From assembly GCA_902500695.1 (NCBI GenBank), contig CABVRQ010000030.1:1-21413 (forward strand): a stretch of DNA of 21,413 nucleotides, given 5' to 3'. This DNA comes from an uncultured Nitrospira sp. (GTDB taxonomy: Bacteria > Nitrospirota > Nitrospiria > Nitrospirales > UBA8639). Of the stretch, positions 15,227 through 21,413 are shown piece after piece (positions within the stretch are counted from its first letter, which is position 1; the number at the start of each line of letters is the position of its first letter). The notes under the pieces were generated by a model. It did not search any database and was not told the DNA's origin. It worked only from the letters and a program-made list of their open reading frames with translations. The translations under genes were made by a program, and so were the position numbers.

Positions 15227-16165
15227 TTAACTCAACTTCTCCACCGGCTCCCGCAGGAACAACGCATCGATCTGACCCACGGCGATAATAATCCAGGACG
15301 CGACCACAAAGGGGGCAGTCAACGCGGGGATTCCCAGCCAGGAAGGAAAGAACTCCGTCAGAGGGACAGATATCATGGCGGCCAGTATCGCAATCAGGAG
15401 AGACTTCCCCCACAGGTACACCGCGATCGGCGCCAGAACGGCATTGTACCCATAGATGCCCAGGTGGACTGCCGATGTCGGATCATTGTGATACAGCGCC
15501 ACGAGCGTTCCCACAATCGATCCTAATAGCCCAAGCACCGCGTGGCGCCATGTGCAGAGCCCAATTCCCGCAAGAAACAGGATTCCGGTCACCACTGTCG
15601 CACCGAACATTACCTCAGCAGCACCCGCCAAGACCTCCGCCACGAAACCAGACGGCGTGTGCGCCGGGGGGGCCGGCATTACGTCGATCGCAGTTCCGGC
15701 CATCGTATGCGCGACGATCAGGATCAGCCAGGTCGCAAGAATAAAAGGCGCAGTGTAGGTGGGGAACTTCAGATATCGGCGCATCAGGTAGGTGAGGAAG
15801 ATCGACGCCACGCACCCCACCACAAGCAGGACCCAGGTCAGGGGCTCGGGTTTCAAGTAGAAGACTGTGGCGATGCCCACCAGGACCGGATTGAAGCCAT
15901 GCAGTCCTTCCTCAATCTCCTTGCTGTCGAATCGCGCCAGGGTCGCGACCACCGGACCGAGGAACGCCCCGATCAGCGCGCCTACTGCCATCAGCGGCGA
16001 CGCGACCGCGATCCCGATCAGGAATAAGATCCCCGTTCCCGCATGGCCCTGAAACATCACTTGACCAATCCCGCGAAGGACGATCCGCAAGAAATTTCCT
16101 GAATCCCATAACGTCTGCCGGTCATTCATGATGGACTCCGTTGCCATGTCAGACCCCCGCATCAC
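15227..16165 (-). CDS. Urea channel/transporter, UT (SLC14-like) family
   Basis: About 306-312 residues with two homologous membrane halves, the mark of urea transporter channels. The paired signatures are GLHGFNPVLVGIA (87-99) with GIYGYNAVLAPIA (236-248), and FPTYTAPFILATW with IPALTAPFVVASW. It passes urea down its gradient through the inner membrane. The start is ambiguous: GTG 16165, ATG 16162 (which overlaps the porin stop as TGATG), or ATG 16147 with GGGGG upstream. The coupling to the porin gene and the urease genes just downstream point to dedicated urea uptake. I assign no symbol, since several names are in use. Confidence 0.9.
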   Translation of the reverse strand: MMRGSDMATESIMNDRQTLWDSGNFLRIVLRGIGQVMFQGHAGTGILFLIGIAVASPLMAVGALIGAFLGPVVATLARFDSKEIEEGLHGFNPVLVGIATVFYLKPEPLTWVLLVVGCVASIFLTYLMRRYLKFPTYTAPFILATWLILIVAHTMAGTAIDVMPAPPAHTPSGFVAEVLAGAAEVMFGATVVTGILFLAGIGLCTWRHAVLGLLGSIVGTLVALYHNDPTSAVHLGIYGYNAVLAPIAVYLWGKSLLIAILAAMISVPLTEFFPSWLGIPALTAPFVVASWIIIAVGQIDALFLREPVEKLS

Positions 16166-17355
16166 AGTTGGAGCTGAAGACCCAGCCCCACTGCACTGAC
16201 CGCATCCCCATTGACGCCTGGCGTATAGGCCCGGCCTTTGGTTAAAAAATCGCCATATTGATAAAACAGCGAAATCCTCGCATTATGCCCATCGATCACG
16301 TAGTTTAATCCCCCCTCAACCAGATATCGGGAGGAACTATTATTAGGATTGGTATCCACATAGCGCACGTAAGGCTGAAATTGCCCGATCCCGACTTTTT
16401 GGGGAAAAAGATATAATCCGGTGGCCATCCAGGAAACGCCGGAAAACAGACAGAAGCAATTAGGGTCTGCGAGCGCCTGCGCGCTCAGGTTGGGATTAAA
16501 ATATTTGAGTTCCCCCTCCAAGGTCAGCACGCCCTTGTTGGGCAACACCTTTTCGAACAACAGATCTCCATTCATTCCATAAAAGGTCGAGGGAGAGGCC
16601 TGTGTGCCGGCGCCATCGTTCTGATATTGGAGCACATAGGCTGCGGTCAAAATATCGCCGCCCTTTCCGTAATACGTGCTGCTGGTGTAATAACCGGGAT
16701 TTTTTTCGACATTGAGAAAGTTGTAACTGATACGACCGGCATAGAGGAGATTGTCCGCCTGATTCGACGCGCCGCCATGCCCACCAAAGATCCCCACGAC
16801 ATACGTCAATCTTCTATCCGGAGTTAACGCTCCCCAAATGTTCACCCCGTCGTCGCGGCCGAATCGTCCGCCCTGCCCGATGGAACCGGAGAAATCAGAG
16901 GTGTAAAACGGCGTTTCAACAAAATCAAATGTACTTTGAAAAAAGGGGCCGGAGAGTTCTCCCCGGTGCTGGGGAACTAACTGGCGCCCTGCCCAGATAT
17001 TAAAGTACGGGTTGAATTCAAACTTGCCGATGGCGTCGAGGACAATCATACTTCCGCCCTGGGTATTATCGGAGGAGACGCAATTATTACATTCGGTGTT
17101 GAATTCAACCTTGATATATTGATGGATCTGCCCATTCACATACAGACGAAGATTGTCCAATTGGAAGTTATTACTCCAATTAGATCCGTTGGCTGCCGCA
17201 TTCTCCTGCGTGAGAAAACTTGTTTTCAGCCCGAGGCCCACGCTGATCCACTTCGTGTCGTCAATTTCAATCTTCCCTGCTCCGTGCACAACCGGCGCAT
17301 TCGCCACAATCACGATAAACATGACGCCAATGGCGCACGACATAAACGTCCGCAT
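16162..17355 (-). CDS. fmdC: Outer-membrane porin, FmdC-like (short-chain amide/urea porin)
   Basis: A 397-residue product from ATG 17355, chosen because GGAGGT lies 7 bases upstream; a start 27 bases earlier has none. A signal peptide (about residues 1-27, ending VVHGA) precedes a beta-rich mature chain. That chain has Asn/Gly/Tyr-rich alternating strands, such as IKVEFNTECNNC, FEFNPYFNIWAGRQLVPQHR and GGRFGRDDGVNIWG, as in phosphate-selective-porin-like and FmdC proteins. It should admit urea and short amides to the periplasm. Unusual for a porin, it has a CNNC and a CFC cysteine pair. Substrate is inferred mainly from the urea channel overlapping its stop codon. Confidence 0.78.
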   Translation of the reverse strand: MRTFMSCAIGVMFIVIVANAPVVHGAGKIEIDDTKWISVGLGLKTSFLTQENAAANGSNWSNNFQLDNLRLYVNGQIHQYIKVEFNTECNNCVSSDNTQGGSMIVLDAIGKFEFNPYFNIWAGRQLVPQHRGELSGPFFQSTFDFVETPFYTSDFSGSIGQGGRFGRDDGVNIWGALTPDRRLTYVVGIFGGHGGASNQADNLLYAGRISYNFLNVEKNPGYYTSSTYYGKGGDILTAAYVLQYQNDGAGTQASPSTFYGMNGDLLFEKVLPNKGVLTLEGELKYFNPNLSAQALADPNCFCLFSGVSWMATGLYLFPQKVGIGQFQPYVRYVDTNPNNSSSRYLVEGGLNYVIDGHNARISLFYQYGDFLTKGRAYTPGVNGDAVSAVGLGLQLQL

Positions 17356-17433
17356 GTCATCGACCTCCAAGTACAAGCTCAAAAAATATGATTCATTTCG
17401 GATTAATTCAGCTCTGTTTCATGCGAGGCCCAC

Positions 17434-17462
17434 ACTATGTGAGAAGCTAAAAAAATTGTCAA
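17434..17462 (-). promoter_or_regulatory. Candidate promoter of the porin-urea channel-urease operon
   Basis: On the minus strand a consensus TTGACA (17462-17457) and CATAGT (17439-17434) are 17 bases apart, about 80 bases upstream of the porin start. CACACTATGTG (17431-17441), a CACA/TGTG inverted repeat, overlaps the -10 box and could bind a regulator. Confidence 0.5.
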
Positions 17463-17546
17463 CCATTTAATTGAACAGCCCAAGCTTCTGTTCTCCGGCG
17501 TATCAATATAGGTGGAGAACCCTGATGATTCTGTCCCTGTGGCTCA

Positions 17547-17555
17547 TGGTATACT
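17547..17555 (+). promoter_or_regulatory. Candidate extended -10 promoter for the lipoprotein gene
   Basis: TGGTATACT is an extended -10 element (TG-N-TATACT) about 50 bases before the GTG start at 17605. No good -35 box is visible at the right distance, which extended -10 promoters can tolerate. Confidence 0.35.
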
Positions 17556-17604
17556 CGCGGGGGAATCGACTTTAAGCCGATGATGAGATGATCAAGAGGG
17601 AACC

Positions 17605-18495
17605 GTGAGAGTCAGCGCTGTGGATCTGAGTCGCATAACCTTGGCAGGCGTTGTAGCCTGTACATTCCTTCTTAGTTGTACCGGATCAGGGATACGCACT
17701 CCCCTTCACCAGAACGAGACCAGCCGCGTCTATTTGGAGTGGGTCCCACAAGAATCTTTTCGCGCCTCCCATCCAGCCAATCTCCCTCCGACTGTGATCC
17801 ATGCAGCGTTACGCGGGTTGCGCGTGCAAAAGCGACAAACCGGCCTCGGCGAACTTTTACATGTGCAACAAAAGCCCAAGAGAATGTTCTCCGATGAAGA
17901 CGTGGAGTTCCTGACTCCGCACATTCTCTCCGCCCTTTCACTCGCAACCCCGGAAGAACAGATAGTCTTTCAACGGATCTATCCTTGGGAATACGGTTCA
18001 AGGATGACGGCCGGGACTCTTTCTCTCCGCGAAGACCTGCTCTTTCTGACCATCACCCACTACACACAGAAACACGAGGGAATAAATTTGGTGTATGTGG
18101 ATGACCGTCAGGCCCCAGATCCGACCGGCCTTGGTGGTCAGACCGTGCTTTTCGTCCCCAAGGAAACCCTTCGGCCAGACAAGTCCCCGCAGGAGCCGGG
18201 CCATCCCGACGAGGTCACCCTGGCGATCAATTATCCGCTTCTCGAATCGATGCAAAAGGCCCGTGAGGAGTCAGCCCCCTCCCCGATCAGGCAAACAGAA
18301 ACGCCTTCAATCACGGGCAACCGCGAGGACGTCGTTTCACCAATAACACAGAAAGGTCTTCCCGACACCGGCGAAACATCATCGACAAACCCCGCCCTCC
18401 GCGCCCTGGAAAAACAGGTCCACAAACAGGAGCAAGAACTGAAGGAATTGAAGAACGAGCTCCAGGAGATTCAACGCAGTCGGGACCCGCAATGA
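17605..18495 (+). CDS. Lipoprotein with C-terminal coiled coil, unknown function
   Basis: A 296-residue protein from a GTG start with GAGGG upstream. A basic-hydrophobic leader ends in the lipobox LLSC, with Cys25 as the lipidated residue, so it is anchored to a membrane facing the periplasm. The globular part (about 35-200) has mixed helix/strand character and no motif I recognise. A Pro/Ser/Thr-rich linker (about 205-255) leads to a coiled coil (about 262-292) with regular Leu spacing and many Glu, Lys and Gln. It is divergent from the urease operon and separate from it. A structural or envelope role is possible but not supported further. Confidence 0.82.
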   Translation: MRVSAVDLSRITLAGVVACTFLLSCTGSGIRTPLHQNETSRVYLEWVPQESFRASHPANLPPTVIHAALRGLRVQKRQTGLGELLHVQQKPKRMFSDEDVEFLTPHILSALSLATPEEQIVFQRIYPWEYGSRMTAGTLSLREDLLFLTITHYTQKHEGINLVYVDDRQAPDPTGLGGQTVLFVPKETLRPDKSPQEPGHPDEVTLAINYPLLESMQKAREESAPSPIRQTETPSITGNREDVVSPITQKGLPDTGETSSTNPALRALEKQVHKQEQELKELKNELQEIQRSRDPQ

Positions 18496-18906
18496 CAACC
18501 GCGTGAAGTAGGTGACCATCCGCGCAAGAGTCCACCGCTAAGATTCTGTGATCAGGACGGCGGTTTCTCTCCATTCTGCATCAGGTCGTTAACAATATAA
18601 GTATTTCAGAGTTTGCATTTTCCCTTTAAATTAAAACTTGTGCGTTATCGACGCCAAGAAGTCACACATTCTGAGATTTTTCATGGGGCATTAGATTATG
18701 ATGAGCCGAACGGAGGGACAATTTCATAGAAACCGTTGGGTGGCATCGTGATAGGGGGAATGTGGTAATCGGTCAGCCTCCGATTGAAGACTCCACCACA
18801 GACATTGGAGAACTCACTAGGGTCATTCCTCACATCGTTCGTATTGGTTGGTGAGAACAATCGGGAGTGCCGTTCCGGACACATAACATTCGAAGCAGAT
18901 TCTCAC
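18496..18906. other. Intergenic stretch upstream of the nickel permease
   Basis: No gene is supported. ACCGC and GCGGT near 18533-18562 could form a weak hairpin followed by TTTCTCT. The frame of the nickel permease stays open back to a TTG at 18784, but that part has no family resemblance. No NikR-type operator or nickel riboswitch was recognised. Confidence 0.45.
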
Positions 18907-19590
18907 ATGGATCATCTACTCATCACTTCCTTGTTGCTAGGCTTAACGTTGGGCATTACACATGCCCTCGATCCGGACCACCTCATTGCCATGGGAACGT
19001 TGGCTGCAGAATCACGGGATATCCGTCGTTCGGCTTTATTAGGAGCGATCTGGGGAGTCGGGCACACCTGTTCGTTAGCCCTCGTCGGCTTTCTGGTGTT
19101 GAGTCTCAAGTGGACGATTCCCGTACAAATGGCAGCCAACATGGAAGTCATGGTCGGAGCCATGATTGTGGCATTGGGAGTGCACCTCCTGTGGAGGACC
19201 CTCCAGCCATGGACGTTTCACCATCATGAGCATCATCATGAGGAAATGACCCATTCACATGTGCATGTTCATGGTCAGGATCATGCGAGCCATTACCATC
19301 ATTTGCGCAGTTCTCATGCCAAAGTTATGTTAGTGGGATTTGTCCATGGAGTGGCGGGCAGTGCCGCGTTGACACTTGCAGTACTGACGACCATGCCATC
19401 CATGGAAATGGGCATGATCTATATTCTCTTATTCGGCATGGGCTCGATTGGGGGAATGCTCCTGATGAGTGGGCTGATCAGTCTTCCGTTTGTCTTTGTT
19501 TCTCAATCGTGGCATCACCACCTGAAAGTGAGTGCCGGTTTCATGGCAATCGTATTCGGTGCGTATTTCATGTGGCTTCCTCTTTCCTAA
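18907..19590 (+). CDS. ureH: Nickel permease of the UreH/NicO type
   Basis: The 227-residue, six-helix membrane protein carries HALDPDH (His19-Asp22-Asp24-His25), the nickel-selectivity motif of helix II in nickel/cobalt permeases. GVGHTCSL (50-57) and GFVHGVAGSAAL (144-155) follow. A loop at 105-132 contains 14 histidines, likely for metal capture or sensing. Import of Ni2+ for urease is the natural role given the neighbouring urease genes. ATG 18907 fits the family length, though its ribosome site is weak. It stands alone on the + strand, so its control is separate from the operon. Some relatives export Ni2+/Co2+, so direction is inferred. Confidence 0.85.
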   Translation: MDHLLITSLLLGLTLGITHALDPDHLIAMGTLAAESRDIRRSALLGAIWGVGHTCSLALVGFLVLSLKWTIPVQMAANMEVMVGAMIVALGVHLLWRTLQPWTFHHHEHHHEEMTHSHVHVHGQDHASHYHHLRSSHAKVMLVGFVHGVAGSAALTLAVLTTMPSMEMGMIYILLFGMGSIGGMLLMSGLISLPFVFVSQSWHHHLKVSAGFMAIVFGAYFMWLPLS

Positions 19591-19946
19591 GCCACTTACT
19601 CTTTATTCATTGTAGATGCCCTACACCTGATTGTCTGAGGAAGACGGATAACTGGTATTCGTTTTATCCATACATTGCTAGCCACGTATTTTACGAAATC
19701 CCATAGTCGAAAAAACTTCCAAAGGAATATCGATTGTGGGAATCCTACATTGCGAGGGCAGAAGGGTTTATGTTGAAATGGCGCCTGACTCCGAAGATTA
19801 CCTGCGGAAAATGACATCGAGGATGACGACTTAACCCTCAGTGTGCCATGTGCTCTCTGCCAACCCCCTTATCAGAAGAACAAACCAGCTTTCCAGAATT
19901 TCATTATTTTCCCAACCCACTTGGATTACAAAGAAAGGCATAGGCT
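19591..19946. other. Gene-free intergenic stretch
   Basis: About 355 bases between the nickel permease and the next gene. Only short frames without ribosome sites are present on either strand, and no clear terminator or promoter was found. I see nothing else in it. Confidence 0.5.
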
Positions 19947-20429
19947 ATGAGCATGTCACGCATGACCAACGTGTTCGCATTGGTGCTGACCTTAACCATG
20001 GGAATCATAGGAACCTCGTTGGCCGCAAATGAGGAAATGCACCCCCTGCCATTCGTCATCACTGATATCGAAGGCCATATTGCGGAATTAACCATCAACA
20101 TTGAGAAGATTTCGGATCGAATGAGGTTTTTGCGTGAGGCTCCGGATTCCAAGGATCCTCTCATTCAAGAAGTCCGGAATCTTGACCTGAGAGGGTGGGA
20201 ACTGCATCAAGAACAATGGAAGGTGCAACTCGACGGATTGCGATTCACGGAGGGACTCTTGCGGAAGGTCCAGGACCATCCCGAGGAAAAACCTGAAGCC
20301 TTACAAGCCTGGCTTGGCCGACTTAAAGAATTTAAAGAGACGATGAACGATTATCGAGAACAGCGGGCCGGGATCGAAGTGTTGCGCATAGAAACGGAAG
20401 TTAAACTGATTGAACAATATTTGCGATAA
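19947..20429 (+). CDS. Small periplasmic helical protein, unknown function
   Basis: A 160-residue protein with a signal peptide (about 1-27, ending SLAA). The mature part is almost entirely charged amphipathic helix, rich in Glu, Arg, Lys and Leu, with two Trp residues (LRGWELHQEQW). Coiled-coil packing is likely. AAAGG lies 8 bases before the first ATG (19947); two later in-frame ATGs are possible. It is followed 15 bases later by a lipoprotein gene, so the two probably form an operon and act in the envelope. No family is recognised. Confidence 0.78.
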   Translation: MSMSRMTNVFALVLTLTMGIIGTSLAANEEMHPLPFVITDIEGHIAELTINIEKISDRMRFLREAPDSKDPLIQEVRNLDLRGWELHQEQWKVQLDGLRFTEGLLRKVQDHPEEKPEALQAWLGRLKEFKETMNDYREQRAGIEVLRIETEVKLIEQYLR

Positions 20430-20444
20430 GGCAAGGAGCCAACA

Positions 20445-21023
20445 ATGGATTGCGTTAAACGACCGACCTTATTACTTCTCATATGCTTGACGGGGATATG
20501 GTTCATCATGACCGGGTGCACCTCAGTCGATACCATTCGATTTACCAGCCAAGATTTTCCGCCCAAAAAATCGGTCCTAGATGTGGAAGTGATGGCTCTA
20601 GAACCAAAATGTGCCCATATCGCCATTGCCCAATTGAGTGTCGTGGATTCAGCCGTGAGTTATGAAGATGAGGAAGGCGCCATTCTCAAAAAAGCCGCTG
20701 ATTTGGGGGCCGACGCCGTCGTGCTCTATCATGGGACAAAACGAACCGTTGCTACTCCCGCCTACGGAGGCTATGCCTACAACTACAGCTACCCGGGATG
20801 GGGGTATGGTTCTTACGGTATGGGTGGATACGGTGGATACGGTATGGGATACACGGTGGGTGGATTCGGGTATTCTCCCTACGGCATGGGAACACCCATG
20901 ATGTATGACACAACCGTGAGATCCCTCTCAGGCATTGCCATCCGCTATAAGGATGGCCGCAGTTGCGTAACTGGCGGGCCGGAATCCCGACAGATCCACA
21001 CATCCCTTCCCCTCCAGTCATAA
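20445..21023 (+). CDS. Lipoprotein with Gly/Tyr-rich segment
   Basis: A 192-residue protein. The signal peptide ends in IMTGC, giving lipidated Cys25. The domain at about 45-95 (LDVEVM, IAQLSV, ILKKAADLGADAVVLY) looks like the small alpha/beta fold of YbjQ- or DUF4156-like lipoproteins, where a helix 'KKAAxLGADAV' precedes a strand. A low-complexity Gly/Tyr/Met-rich segment follows (106-149) with repeated GGYG and YGMG units, then a short final strand region. AAGGAG lies 6 bases before the ATG. It is likely exposed at the outer membrane. The function is unknown. Confidence 0.8.
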   Translation: MDCVKRPTLLLLICLTGIWFIMTGCTSVDTIRFTSQDFPPKKSVLDVEVMALEPKCAHIAIAQLSVVDSAVSYEDEEGAILKKAADLGADAVVLYHGTKRTVATPAYGGYAYNYSYPGWGYGSYGMGGYGGYGMGYTVGGFGYSPYGMGTPMMYDTTVRSLSGIAIRYKDGRSCVTGGPESRQIHTSLPLQS

Positions 21024-21413
21024 ATATGCAATGAAATCTCTAAAGGCCAACTTTAGCATCTTACTCCCCTCCCTTAAACTGACCGATGCATCTGGCCTAC
21101 AATGAGAACCAAAGGGCTTTAAATTGGGAAGGAAAGAATTCATAGAGAAAGGAAACCCTTCTTTTTCCTCTGTAAAGGAATAACCACCAACGGCTCCAGG
21201 ACATTTCTGAAACCCACCGAGCATATTGATCGATATGGAGCTTGAACGAGAATATTCTGCCTGGGCATTCTTTGTTGGAGTAACCTTAGGAACAATTGCC
21301 GGATGAACGAGGAATTGGAAAGAACAGATCGTTGTCGACCCTAAATTCTTTGAGGAAAACCTGTCATTAAAGGGACGCGCTTGCTTATAGAATTTATGAT
21401 TGAGCCCATGGCA
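21024..21413. other. Stretch without a convincing gene; possible YtxH-like fragment
   Basis: The window ends without a clear gene. A 23-codon frame at 21235-21306 reads EYSAWAFFVGVTLGTIAG before a stop. This resembles the hydrophobic start of small YtxH-type proteins, so it may be a decayed copy. The resemblance rests on a few residues only. Confidence 0.3.

Noticed and set aside
17434..17462. Nitrogen-type (sigma54) promoter before the urea genes
   Set aside because: No GG-N10-GC element with the right surroundings was found; a sigma70-like pair fits better.
1..21413. CRISPR arrays, tRNA or rRNA genes, insertion sequences, prophage genes
   Set aside because: No regularly spaced repeats, tRNA-like cloverleaf, transposase or integrase frames were recognised on either strand.

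Overview
The window reads as a chromosomal segment of a Nitrospira-like bacterium (phylum Nitrospirota). This is inferred from gene content: a complete urease locus with a urea channel and an FmdC-type amide/urea porin, a P-type ATPase surrounded by DUF5132-like small membrane proteins, a LCIB-type carbonic anhydrase, and remnants of an OmpL-like porin. No ribosomal or other phylogenetic marker is present, so the genus is a judgement, not a proof. No tRNA, rRNA, CRISPR array, intact insertion sequence or phage gene was seen.

Left part, + strand (about 591-8187). A CAX-type Ca2+/H+ antiporter is followed 12 bases later by a LCIB/LCIC-family (theta-type) carbonic anhydrase with all three expected zinc ligands. 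Next is a metal-transport island: two DUF5132-like small proteins, a stand-alone HMA_2-like domain protein, an 867-residue P-type ATPase carrying two more HMA_2-like domains and lacking a CPx membrane motif, and then three more small glycine-rich proteins. The small proteins share a Lys/Gly core and an amphipathic Glu-rich helix recalling the mycobacterial PacL (DUF1490) partners of metal ATPases. A tiny truncated membrane protein, a 26-residue membrane peptide and a strong terminator close this part.

Middle part, - strand (17355 down to 8272). Transcription runs right to left: FmdC-like porin, urea channel, ureA, ureB, ureC, ureE, ureF, ureG, ureD, then two FluC/CrcB fluoride channels. Urea would cross the outer membrane by the porin and the inner membrane by the channel. 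UreABC would then hydrolyse it, with nickel inserted by UreDEFG. Close spacing or overlap at most joints suggests one long operon. A candidate promoter lies upstream of the porin and a long hairpin sits between ureC and ureE. Downstream of the fluoride channels is a decayed C-terminal piece of an outer-membrane beta-barrel gene.

Right part, + strand (17605-21023). A coiled-coil lipoprotein, a UreH/NicO-type nickel permease with a His-rich loop (a likely nickel supply for the urease), and a two-gene unit of a small periplasmic helical protein and a Gly/Tyr-rich lipoprotein. The last 390 bases hold no convincing gene.
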